DNA of 64,000 bases, taken from the NCBI RefSeq assembly GCF_003994855.1, contig NZ_CP034142.1, forward strand, positions 806,001 through 870,000. Direction: 5' to 3'. The notes below the pieces were generated by a model, which saw only the letters and a list, made by a program, of their open reading frames with translations, searched no databases and was not told the DNA's origin. Both the position numbers and the translations under genes were made by a program. The DNA comes from Marinobacter sp. NP-4(2019) (lineage in GTDB: Bacteria; Pseudomonadota; Gammaproteobacteria; Pseudomonadales; Oleiphilaceae). Within the stretch, counting starts at the first letter, position 1, and each line of letters starts with the position of its first letter. Shown in pieces: positions 1 through 7,965 of this stretch.

Positions 1-1723
1 CCACCCCATGCTTGAGGCCACCTTCCGGGTTGATCACCAGCACAGTGCCGTCAACTTTGGTTTTCAGGTTGGCGACATCGCCTTCGCTACTGGAGAGCGT
101 GACATTCCCCGGAACCGAGTCGTGGTCCAGTGGCTCGTCAAAGTTCAGCACCACCGGGTCACCCGGACGCTGCATATCCTGTCGGGTAGCAGGAACCGCA
201 TCCACGGGGCCGGGCATCCAGCTGACCAGTTGTGGTCCGGTCAGGTCTTCCAGTTCTTCGTCACGTTGATCTGCAGCATCCAGTTGCGATGTGGAGTCGG
301 TGGCTGCTTCGATTCTGAACGCGATGGTGGAGTCGGTAAATTCCTGGCCAAGCAGGTTGGGCTCGACCATACCGATCGCGTCAATCGTCAGTACGCCGTC
401 CTCGACAAGTGCGATACCGGTCAGCTCAACCCCCAGCAGGTCCTGAGACAGGGAGGCATTGGGTTGTGCTTCCTCTGTGTTCATGGATACGTCCATGAAC
501 AGTTTGACGTGGCGGGGCGCGCTCAGGTCGTCGGTGTAGGGGTTGGGCATCAGGTAGCCGGTGGCATCAGACAGCATGGTGACCTTGATGTTGCCGGTCT
601 GCTGAATGTCGCCGGTGTCCGGGTCAATGATCGGTACCGTGCCATTAATTCTCACGTCGAGACTGCTGCTGTTCAACAGGCTGCCTTTGGGCACGCGCAG
701 GGGCAAGGGCTCGTCAGCCTCAAAGGCAGGGGCAAATGCCAGTTCGGCAAACAGGCCTCCGGTCTCCTGTGAAGGGCCGGCGGTACCCTGTAGAACGGAG
801 TTCAGGGTGACGCCGTTGATGATTTGACCGTTCAGTTTCGAGCGGCGGGCGTCGATTTCTGTGCTGCCCGCATTCAGGCCTGAATCGATGACCTCCTGGA
901 ACAGAACGACTCTCGGGCCAGTATCACGTGGCGTAATCTCTTCACTGAAATTCGCCAGCACGTCGCCATTGATACCAGGCAGATTTTTGATGGATACGGT
1001 GTAGGTTTCACCTGGCGTCAGGAAGTCATCATCGCGACCGCACAGCTCTGGTGTGTCAGGTACGCAGGGATCGATGGTGACCAGGCGGCCCTTGACCAGA
1101 ACGGTAGTGGGCACCTTGTCACCGTTACTGTCTGTCATCTCAATCACGCCGCCCATCTCTTTCCACTCGGGATGAACCGGCTGGGTAAGGCGAAGACGGA
1201 ATGTGGAAATGTCCATGGGCCTGAACACTGTGCCAGGAGCCGGAATCATTTCCGCTACCTTGAAGCTGGCATCGGTATTATCCAGTCCCGCAATGCCGGT
1301 TAATCCACCGCGGGTAGAGAATTGCACGCCGGCCGCGCCAACGGCGTTCGGCGTATGGATGATGCGGTGACCCTCTGCCAGCAGGCCTTCGGCGAACTCA
1401 ATGGTGTACTCGGTACCGGGTTCCAGTTCTCCCTGCGGCGAGATTTTCAGGCTGCGGTTGCCGTCCACTCCTTCGGTTGAAAATGCGACTTCGCTGCCAC
1501 CCCCGGTAATGCGGATTTTGCTGGCAACATTGTCGTCGGAGAGGGCATGGGAAAAGCGCAATACCAGATCGGATTTCGGACTGACTTCACCCTGACCGTC
1601 GGATGGGTAGGAGTAAACGACTGAGCCCGATGTCCGCGGTTCGTTGATTGATTGTCCATCCCCACCGCCACAGGCGGCGAGGATGGCAGCGGGTAACAAT
1701 GCCAGTGTATTTTTGTAGTTCAT
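1..1723 (-). CDS. Ig-like domain lipoprotein, 3' end beyond window edge
   Basis: The frame is open from the ATG at 1723 to the window edge, so about 574 residues are visible and the C-terminus is missing. The N-terminus is a lipoprotein signal peptide with lipobox ILAAC followed by a glycine-rich linker. Domains with the Big_5-like pattern follow (VVYSYPSDGQGEV near the start, then repeated LRFSHALS and LRLTQPVH strands). The start has a good ribosome site (AGAGGT). It begins 13 bases after the FadL-like gene, so the two are probably cotranscribed. It is clearly paralogous to the 1056-residue lipoprotein at 3394-6564: both contain NPYTD, a following APR and a VEDG segment in the same order. 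Probably surface or periplasm-facing; substrate unknown. The lipoprotein call is firm, the function is not known. Confidence 0.85.
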   Translation of the reverse strand, partial: MNYKNTLALLPAAILAACGGGDGQSINEPRTSGSVVYSYPSDGQGEVSPKSDLVLRFSHALSDDNVASKIRITGGGSEVAFSTEGVDGNRSLKISPQGELEPGTEYTIEFAEGLLAEGHRIIHTPNAVGAAGVQFSTRGGLTGIAGLDNTDASFKVAEMIPAPGTVFRPMDISTFRLRLTQPVHPEWKEMGGVIEMTDSNGDKVPTTVLVKGRLVTIDPCVPDTPELCGRDDDFLTPGETYTVSIKNLPGINGDVLANFSEEITPRDTGPRVVLFQEVIDSGLNAGSTEIDARRSKLNGQIINGVTLNSVLQGTAGPSQETGGLFAELAFAPAFEADEPLPLRVPKGSLLNSSSLDVRINGTVPIIDPDTGDIQQTGNIKVTMLSDATGYLMPNPYTDDLSAPRHVKLFMDVSMNTEEAQPNASLSQDLLGVELTGIALVEDGVLTIDAIGMVEPNLLGQEFTDSTIAFRIEAATDSTSQLDAADQRDEELEDLTGPQLVSWMPGPVDAVPATRQDMQRPGDPVVLNFDEPLDHDSVPGNVTLSSSEGDVANLKTKVDGTVLVINPEGGLKHGV

Positions 1724-1736
1724 GGCAGACCTCTTA

Positions 1737-3074
1737 TCAGAACTTCAGGGTGATGGAGCCGCTGATTACATGGATATCACCATCGGCAGTGGCCTCCTGC
1801 TCGTTGCCGTCAAAATCGACGATGGTGAAATCCCTTTCCTGTAATTGCTGGTATTGGTAACCGATGTCCAGACGTACAGGGTAGGCGAGCAGGCGGGTAC
1901 GGTTGTAGGTCGCGCTGATGCCAAGGCCGGCTACGATTTTGTCGGTATCCAGGTAATTCAGTTCCGGATTACGAGTGGTCTTCAGGGGTGACTCCTCATA
2001 AGCCAGGCCGCCGCGAATGGCAAAGTGCTGGCCAAGCTCGTATTCCGCACCAATACGGGGAACCAGGATGTCGTCAAAGCGGATGCGGTCCCCGGAACTG
2101 ACATTCTCCTGATCGCGGATGGTGTCGCCGGCAAACTCGTCTTCCAGTTCTGACCAGTTCTGTTGCTCGACGCTGCCGCCAATACGCCAGCCATCACCCT
2201 TGTACTGGGTGCCAAAGCCGAGTGTTTCCGGCTGGAAGGAATCGATGGTTGCCACTGCCAGGCTCAGGCCCGGGTCCGGGATGGTCTGGGTAACGATGAT
2301 ATTGGAGTTTACGGACGTTGAGGCAGATGATTTGGTGCGATAGGTGAACGCGCTCTCCCAGCCATCCAGGAAGCAGTCGCTGTCCGGACAAAGCGTGTCG
2401 CCCCACTTGATGGTTGTGCCGAGGATGGATTTCATGGACGGCTCGGCATTTACTGCCAGCCGTTCACGGCTGGTTTCACCACCCAGGGTGGATACTGCGT
2501 CCAGCTCGGCGGTGGATTCAAGAGTCACGCGAACCGAGAAGCCACCGGAAATGCCGCGCCAGAGTGGGGTGGCGCCGCCGATGTTCAGGAACAGGGGCTC
2601 TTTGCCGTACTGGAGGTATTGGCCGGTTTCGGAGGTTTCGGAAGAAAATGCGAGCATTTCCTTACCGTATTTTTCAACGCCGGCAATAAACCCCAGGTAA
2701 ATCGGGTGGTCGAAGCGGGTGAGCGAGCCCAGGTTGGTTTTCATGCCAATCAACACATGTTGACTGGGGGAGTCGGAAATAATGTCTCCGTCCGCGTCTG
2801 AGCGGGCGGAGCGAAGTTCCTGCTCGGCGTGGAGAATGCCGCCGGTCAGTTCGCCACGCTCGTCAGTGGTCAGGTATGACGGGTTGTAGTAGGTAGCGGA
2901 GACCTGGTCGTTAAACATGGACAGGGACTGGGCGGTGGCGACGTCCACGGGCATAACGCCATAGGATGTGCCGAGGTTGCCCATGCTGGCGGATGCGATG
3001 CCCGCAAAGCCTGCTGTGGTAGTGGTAACGGCAAGCGTAAGTGCCCGTACTGCAAAACGGTGGGAACCGGACAT
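1737..3074 (-). CDS. FadL/OmpP1-type outer membrane transport protein
   Basis: A 445-residue protein with a signal peptide (cleavage near residue 30, after ASA) and a predominantly beta-strand body ending in SGSITLKF, an outer-membrane type C-terminus with a final Phe. An asparagine-proline motif (YYNPS) near residue 62 matches the NPA-like region of the FadL/TodX family, which takes up long-chain fatty acids or hydrocarbons. It lies between two paralogous Ig-like lipoproteins, all on the minus strand. The start has a strong ribosome site (AGGAG) preceded directly by an A-rich CA motif (3087-3096). Inferred role: uptake of a hydrophobic substrate, perhaps with the lipoproteins as accessory parts. 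The substrate cannot be read from sequence. Confidence 0.8.
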   Translation of the reverse strand: MSGSHRFAVRALTLAVTTTTAGFAGIASASMGNLGTSYGVMPVDVATAQSLSMFNDQVSATYYNPSYLTTDERGELTGGILHAEQELRSARSDADGDIISDSPSQHVLIGMKTNLGSLTRFDHPIYLGFIAGVEKYGKEMLAFSSETSETGQYLQYGKEPLFLNIGGATPLWRGISGGFSVRVTLESTAELDAVSTLGGETSRERLAVNAEPSMKSILGTTIKWGDTLCPDSDCFLDGWESAFTYRTKSSASTSVNSNIIVTQTIPDPGLSLAVATIDSFQPETLGFGTQYKGDGWRIGGSVEQQNWSELEDEFAGDTIRDQENVSSGDRIRFDDILVPRIGAEYELGQHFAIRGGLAYEESPLKTTRNPELNYLDTDKIVAGLGISATYNRTRLLAYPVRLDIGYQYQQLQERDFTIVDFDGNEQEATADGDIHVISGSITLKF

Positions 3075-3086
3075 GAATGTGACTCC

Positions 3087-3096
3087 TGTTATTTTT
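3087..3096 (-). promoter_or_regulatory. CA motif (possible Hfq/Crc site) at the fadL-like ribosome site
   Basis: On the minus strand the leader reads AAAAATAACA and then AGGAG, about 13 bases before the ATG at 3074. It fits the AANAANAA motif bound by Hfq/Crc in Pseudomonas and resembles the amiE leader site known from that genus. Binding is inferred. Confidence 0.45.
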
Positions 3097-3345
3097 GTCT
3101 GTCATGTTCATGTGACTGAGGTGATGAGCCTGGTCACATTGATGGATACTGGTATAACTGTTTCAGAGTGTAACGACCTTGTCTTTTTGGGACGTTGGCT
3201 TCAATGACATGAATCTTCGTCGAAAAGAACACTTCTGCGTTTTTCTCATCATTGACGACTAAAGGAAGTAAAGCGAGCTTATAACCAACCGATTTTGTTG
3301 GGAATGTGTGAGTGACTGCGAGATTTTGTTTCCGATCAATGCAGA

Positions 3346-3369
3346 AGAGGCCAGCGAGTGCCGGCCTCT
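3346..3369 (-). terminator. Hairpin after the large lipoprotein gene
   Basis: A 7-bp perfect stem (AGAGGCC / GGCCTCT) with a 10-base loop starts 25 bases after the stop of the 1056-residue lipoprotein. The U-tract is weak on either strand, so termination may be partial, allowing read-through into the FadL-like gene. Confidence 0.5.
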
Positions 3370-3393
3370 CTGTGTTTTCGGGTGGGGGATCGC

Positions 3394-6300
3394 CTAGTAC
3401 TGGGTGTAGGGGGATATGTAATTGAGGCGTAGCTTTCCTGCCGGAATTTCCAGGTGGATGCGGGTGTTGGCATCAATCGCTTCGTTCGCAATGCCTTCAC
3501 ACAGCCACTGAAACAGGATGTTCCCGCAGATACCGTCGGTGTTTTCGGCAGTGATGTCGATCTGCCCCCTGACCTCAACGTCGATCGGGAGCGCTTCCAC
3601 GTTTTCGAGCGCAATCTGCATTCTACCGTCCTCCAGGAATGTGATGGGGCCCCTCAGAACCAACTGATCAATCGGGTAACTGCGCAGGTTGTGCCCGAGA
3701 TCGGCAGGTCCGATGCTGGGGTTCAGGTAGGGTGCATCAAGGTAGACGTTCAGGGTCGTTTCAAACGTGAGGTCACCGTTTTCATCGGAATAGATCCTGC
3801 CTTTTGGCGGAACCGGATGGCCCTCGTCGTTCTCGTCATACCGGATGCGCATGAGCATTGGCCCGGTGGGTATTTCCTCGTTCTCACTGAGATCCACGCT
3901 CAGTACGAAATCAGGGAAGGCGTCAACAAAGCTGGTATCGATAAAGGCCCACACGCTGCTTGAGGTGGTCGCGAGTATCGAGGGCAATATATCAACGGGG
4001 ATGTCACCATTATCATCGGTATCACCTGCCACGATGGTGTCCAGCATGGCGCTCAGGTAGATGTACTGGTCTTCCTCGCAGTTGAGCGCAACCGCACAGC
4101 CAATGTTGGCACCTTGCACCAGGGTTTCTTCGTTGATGGCGCTGACCCCCGTCGCTCTCATGCCAGCGGCGTTGGGAATGCTTTCTCCGGAAACGGAGCC
4201 TGCCTCAAGGTCGGGCTGATAGGCGAGATCTGCATTGGCGTCTGCCGCTGGCAGGTTCCTCAGTGGCAGGGCGACACGATCGTTCAGCGGTTTGGTGGCG
4301 GTAAAGTAATTCACCAATGGCTGACCACCAAACGTCCGGTTGTCCTGATCCCGTGTGCTTTGGGTCAGGATTTCCGTTTGCAGTGGCAGGTTGGCTACTG
4401 AGCGTATCGGACTGTTGGCGTTAAGAGTGTAGCGATACAGCGTGCCTTCATCCCACCCCACCATCGGGGTAACCACCATATGTCGTGGTCCGGTCTGGAG
4501 AATGTATTCGGTGGTTGCTACCGGTGCCCATTCGCCATCCTCAAGGGATTCAATGGTCAGCGAGTCACCCGTGACGATTGTTGTAGGGTCAATGTCCTGG
4601 GAAAAGCGCACGGTAATAGGCTGGTTTCCCGGATGTGAGGGAATCGGCAGTAAATCATCCGATACCTTGCCTCCGGAACATTGTCCCTGGTGACCGTGGG
4701 TGGTATCGACCGAACCCTTGGCGCAGGGGAATCCCGGCAATGTCGTCAGGGCAATGGGAGACTGGTCGGCAGGAGTGCCATCCAGAGTGGGAGGCAGCTC
4801 GAAATCAAGCTGGGGCGCTGCCAGGCTATGTCCGGCGAGGTCCTGAATGCCGTTCAACAGCAGGCTGTAGTGCGCTCCGTGTTCCAGCGGCGATGCTGGC
4901 CGAACGGAGAGCACCGAACCATTGAGTGAGTGGGTGATTGGTTGTTCAACGCCATCCTTAATCAGGGAAATGCTTTCGCGGCTAACAGACCCCGGCAGCA
5001 CCGGCTCAGAAAAATAGACGATGACAGGATCACCCGGCCGAAACTTGTCTTGATTGTCGTCGCCCGGCACCCAGCTTTTGATGGTTGGTGCTTCATTGTC
5101 TGCGAAGCTTGACTCGGCAGGGGCATCATCCGGATTGCGGTAGCTTTCCAAGCGGAAGGAGATCAGTCCCGAGGCGACATCCACTCCCATGACGTCGGGT
5201 TCTATGACACCCACTGCTTCAATGTTCAGGGCACCGTCTTCGACCATGGCGGTGCCGACCAGGTGTACATGAAGCAGTTCCTGGCCAAGGGCCGCATTGG
5301 CGACGGTATTACCGGTATTCAGTGCCATGTCGATATAGAGCTCGACGAGCCGGGGAGCATTCTCGTTATCTGTGTACGGGTTCTTCATCAGGAAGCCATT
5401 GGCATCGGACAGGAAGCGAACCTCCACGGCTTCTGACGAGAATCCGGCGGGCAGCGCTCCAGCCACATTTACGGCCACGTCAGAGCCCGTCATCAGCGCG
5501 CCACGCTCAATCCGGAGCGGCACGCTCTGCCCGGCGTTTTCGAACTTCGGAATAAAGCCCAGTTCGGCGAATACAGTGCCGGTCGCCGTGGTGGTGTTGC
5601 TGTCGCCCAGCAGCAGGGAGCTTAGCTTTACCGAGTTATAGTCTTTGCCGGACAGCGCCAGCTTTCCGGTATCGGTTGTGGCCGTCTGGGCCATGCGTTC
5701 GCGGACACCCTTCGGTGAGGCTGAATCCAGTGGTGTGAACGTCCACGGCGCTTCTGCTGGCAATGAAAGGGGCGTATCGGCAATGGTGCTGCGGATTCCC
5801 TCGGTCAGGCTGATGGTGTAAGTCTGGGACGGGTCCAGGTCGCCTTCCGGGTCCACGGTGACCCGGTGGCCCTGAACGTACATTTCAGCAGGTACCGGGT
5901 TGTTGCTGGCATCCAGCAGGCTGATGGTTTCACCGTAACGCAGGGACTGTTCATTCACTGGCTCGGTAAACTGGATACGGAGTACCGAGATGTCGGTGGC
6001 CGGGTAGGCGTCGTCCCCTTTTGGGATCAGGCGGGCAACACGAAAGCCATTGCCCTCGGTGCGGCCGAGCAGCGGCCCCCGGGTTGCGGGCGCTGTGGTA
6101 AAGGAAATACCGCCACCGGGCAGTGTGATCTCGCCCATGCTGGTGGCCAGACCATTGTTGACCAGCGTATAGCGGGTGCCCGGCTGTAGGGGTTGCTGTG
6201 GCCGGGCGGCAATGCCTTGCTGGCCGCTCGTCATGGTCAGATCGGTCAGCGCGACCGCCTCACCCTGGCCGCTTTCGAGATGCAGCATGTCCGGGGAGAG

Positions 6301-6564
6301 CTCGTTTTCCTCCAGAGATAATGCCCGGGTAAAGCGCATGAACACCGGGGTAGTCACCGGAACCGCCGCCTGGTCAGCGGCCGGGTAGCTGAAATAAAGT
6401 TCGCCAGGACTGTTATCTATGTCCTGGATGGCTTGTTCTTCTCCGCCACAACCCGCCAGGCCAATGCTGGCGGCCATCATGGCGAGGAGGGCTTTCCTGG
6501 GGAACGTCATAGCCGGAACTGCGGCAGGCCGCAGTCCCCTGTTGTAGATGGGAGAGCCATTCAT
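3394..6564 (-). CDS. Large multidomain Ig-like lipoprotein (1056 aa)
   Basis: The protein starts with a lipoprotein signal: hydrophobic stretch ALLAMMAASIGLAGC with lipobox LAGC near residue 38. Several Big_5/Ig-like modules follow, recognisable by repeated strand pairs such as VFMRFTRALS, LRIQFTEPVN and VIVYFSEPV, each followed by a YTL or YTI strand. The C-terminal third has acidic, possibly calcium-binding patches (DTDDNGD). The chosen ATG at 6564 has GGAG seven bases upstream; an internal ATG at 6510 would give a more usual signal-peptide length but has no ribosome site. It is a paralogue of the truncated lipoprotein at the window edge. Likely cell-surface; a partner role for the FadL-like porin between them is inference. 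Confidence 0.85.
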   Translation of the reverse strand: MNGSPIYNRGLRPAAVPAMTFPRKALLAMMAASIGLAGCGGEEQAIQDIDNSPGELYFSYPAADQAAVPVTTPVFMRFTRALSLEENELSPDMLHLESGQGEAVALTDLTMTSGQQGIAARPQQPLQPGTRYTLVNNGLATSMGEITLPGGGISFTTAPATRGPLLGRTEGNGFRVARLIPKGDDAYPATDISVLRIQFTEPVNEQSLRYGETISLLDASNNPVPAEMYVQGHRVTVDPEGDLDPSQTYTISLTEGIRSTIADTPLSLPAEAPWTFTPLDSASPKGVRERMAQTATTDTGKLALSGKDYNSVKLSSLLLGDSNTTTATGTVFAELGFIPKFENAGQSVPLRIERGALMTGSDVAVNVAGALPAGFSSEAVEVRFLSDANGFLMKNPYTDNENAPRLVELYIDMALNTGNTVANAALGQELLHVHLVGTAMVEDGALNIEAVGVIEPDVMGVDVASGLISFRLESYRNPDDAPAESSFADNEAPTIKSWVPGDDNQDKFRPGDPVIVYFSEPVLPGSVSRESISLIKDGVEQPITHSLNGSVLSVRPASPLEHGAHYSLLLNGIQDLAGHSLAAPQLDFELPPTLDGTPADQSPIALTTLPGFPCAKGSVDTTHGHQGQCSGGKVSDDLLPIPSHPGNQPITVRFSQDIDPTTIVTGDSLTIESLEDGEWAPVATTEYILQTGPRHMVVTPMVGWDEGTLYRYTLNANSPIRSVANLPLQTEILTQSTRDQDNRTFGGQPLVNYFTATKPLNDRVALPLRNLPAADANADLAYQPDLEAGSVSGESIPNAAGMRATGVSAINEETLVQGANIGCAVALNCEEDQYIYLSAMLDTIVAGDTDDNGDIPVDILPSILATTSSSVWAFIDTSFVDAFPDFVLSVDLSENEEIPTGPMLMRIRYDENDEGHPVPPKGRIYSDENGDLTFETTLNVYLDAPYLNPSIGPADLGHNLRSYPIDQLVLRGPITFLEDGRMQIALENVEALPIDVEVRGQIDITAENTDGICGNILFQWLCEGIANEAIDANTRIHLEIPAGKLRLNYISPYTQY

Positions 6565-6576
6565 TCGAGTACTCCG

Positions 6577-6584
6577 TTGTTATT
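6577..6584 (-). promoter_or_regulatory. CA motif (possible Hfq/Crc site) before the large lipoprotein
   Basis: The minus-strand leader contains AATAACAA, then CGGAG and the ATG at 6564. The motif abuts the ribosome site, as in known Crc targets. Predicted only. Confidence 0.45.
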
Positions 6585-6994
6585 GTGAGTCGTTCGCGGT
6601 TCTTGTGACCGCTTTATCATTGAGAGGGATAGTAGGCCTATTGATCCGGCTAAAGGTTTGGCTTTGGCGACGTCCGTGGTGTTGGGGGCAGGTCAATCCT
6701 GAGTATAACCGGCACGGTTATGGCATTTGCGGTGGGTTTTGATGGACGCCGGAAATTGGGTTTTGTTGCGTTTTTGTGATCTGGTTAGCAATTGGTGTGC
6801 TCTGCGTTTGTAAATAAAGCTGACGCCGAGAAGTTTCGGCCCGATGTCTGGGGGCGTGAGGCCTGGTTCCATCGGTCTGGGTTTTGGTTTTCTCTCCATA
6901 AATGTCGATGAAATTTACAGTTGTGAGGATGCCTGGCAGGAAAGGGTTTCTTATGCCTGATCCAAGTGATTGTACTGGTGAAGGATTCATTCAT

Positions 6995-7010
6995 TGGCGC
7001 GGCTTGTGCT
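6995..7010 (+). promoter_or_regulatory. Sigma-54 (-24/-12) promoter for the PEP-CTERM gene
   Basis: TGGCGCGGCTTGTGCT has the invariant GG and GC dinucleotides at the right spacing and matches TGGCACG-N4-TTGCW except at two positions. A start near 7021 would give a leader of about 130 bases. PEP-CTERM genes are known to be controlled by RpoN with the PrsK/PrsR pair, which supports the call. Confidence 0.55.
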
Positions 7011-7100
7011 TCTGATTCGGATGAGGTCAGATCCGGATTACGGAGGACTATCCAGTTGTGGACCCTGACTATTAGGCATAACGCGTCCAAATAAGGGAGA

Positions 7101-7131
7101 TGTCTGTTTGAACGGTGAACATTAACAGACA
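7101..7131 (+). repeat. 8-bp inverted repeat in the PEP-CTERM leader
   Basis: TGTCTGTT and AACAGACA form a perfect 8-bp inverted repeat with a 15-base loop, ending 20 bases before the ATG at 7152. It could be an RNA hairpin near the ribosome site or a dimeric protein-binding site. Confidence 0.5.
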
Positions 7132-7151
7132 ATGTTTAACGGAGAAATACT

Positions 7152-7691
7152 ATGGGAACGTTCTCAAAATCCCTGGTGTTGCTGGCTTCCGTGTCATTTG
7201 CCAGTACCGCTTGGGGGCTCATGATCGGGGGCGTTGAAGTTGGGGAAGTCGACCCCTTGGTAGAAGAAACCAATGACCTGGGCTCATGTGGTCCGGGTAG
7301 TAGTCCGTCGGCAGAGTCGTGCTGGATCAATAGTGTCCTGGGAACTGACACCACCTATGGTGTGAAGGAAGAGGATGTCTCCTACCAGTTCGTGGATGGC
7401 AGTAGCTCCTTGATCGGCTTCGAGTTGGGTAGTCCGACGGGGTATTTTCTGATCAAGAATGCCACCTGGTGGGGACTGTTCGAAAACAATGTCAACTTGG
7501 ATTGGGCTGTCATCGATACTGCTTTGTTGAGTGCCGGATTCAACTTGCCGGACGGGGAGGAGTTTCTCATCAGCCACGTCGCTCCGATTGGCGACACCGT
7601 CACTGTGCCAGAACCAGGAACCCTGGCGTTACTGGGCCTCGGCTTATTTGCCATGGGGCTGAAGGGTCGCTGGACCGGAAAGCGGTCATAA
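7152..7691 (+). CDS. PEP-CTERM sorting domain protein
   Basis: A 179-residue secreted protein. Residues 1-22 form a signal peptide ending in ASTAWG. The C-terminus has the full PEP-CTERM signal: VPEPGTLALLGLGLFAMGL, a hydrophobic helix, then a basic tail (KGRWTGKR). Family knowledge: such proteins are cut and processed by an exosortase and exported to the surface or exopolysaccharide matrix. The middle part has two cysteines (CGPGSS, ESCW) and no domain I recognise. GGAG lies eight bases upstream of the ATG, and a terminator follows at 7734. No exosortase, PrsK or PrsR lies in the window, so the processing machinery must be elsewhere. Confidence 0.9.
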   Translation: MGTFSKSLVLLASVSFASTAWGLMIGGVEVGEVDPLVEETNDLGSCGPGSSPSAESCWINSVLGTDTTYGVKEEDVSYQFVDGSSSLIGFELGSPTGYFLIKNATWWGLFENNVNLDWAVIDTALLSAGFNLPDGEEFLISHVAPIGDTVTVPEPGTLALLGLGLFAMGLKGRWTGKRS

Positions 7692-7733
7692 AACAGCGGC
7701 TTGCCTTTGTGACACGCTGACTAGGTCGGTTTT

Positions 7734-7758
7734 AAACGCTCCTCCATGAGGGGCGTTT
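7734..7758 (+). terminator. Terminator after the PEP-CTERM gene
   Basis: AAACGC and GCGTTT, with additional inner CC/GG pairs, form a stem followed by a run of T. It may act in both directions, also ending the tRNA transcript from the other strand. Confidence 0.75.
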
Positions 7759-7776
7759 TTTATGGGGACGGGAAAA

Positions 7777-7853
7777 TGGTGGGCCCACCTGGACTCGAAC
7801 CAGGGACCAAAGGATTATGAGTCCTCTGCTCTAACCAACTGAGCTATAGGCCC
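7777..7853 (-). tRNA. tRNA with CAU anticodon, probably tRNA-Ile2
   Basis: 77 bases including an encoded CCA. The acceptor stem (GGGCCTA with TGGGCCC, one G-T pair), D arm, anticodon loop CTCATAA and T arm (TTCGAGT) all fold. The CTTTGGTC segment and T arm resemble E. coli ileX more than elongator tRNA-Met, so I favour the lysidine-modified isoleucine tRNA reading AUA. Automatic tools may label it tRNA-Met. Confidence 0.9.
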
Positions 7854-7965
7854 TTATGCAGCGAATGCTGTTTTAAGGTTTGCTTTACGAAGTTGCCCCG
7901 GAGGGGAAACAAAGCGGGCGCCATTATACCGGGGAGGGGTGGCGCCCGCTACTGTTGTTGCCGCG

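Larger units (their letters stand above)
3075..3393 (-). other. Intergenic leader of the fadL-like gene
   Basis: 319 bases with no credible gene. It carries the CA motif next to the ribosome site and, at its far end, a hairpin that probably ends the upstream lipoprotein transcript. I see no convincing sigma-70 promoter. Confidence 0.5.
6565..7151. other. Long non-coding stretch before the PEP-CTERM gene
   Basis: 587 bases without a credible gene; the short open frames have no family signal or ribosome site. It contains a good sigma-54-like element (6995-7010), a weaker one (6710-6725), and an 8-bp inverted repeat (7101-7131) in the probable leader. The minus-strand promoter of the large lipoprotein should also lie here but I could not place it. 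Confidence 0.5.
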
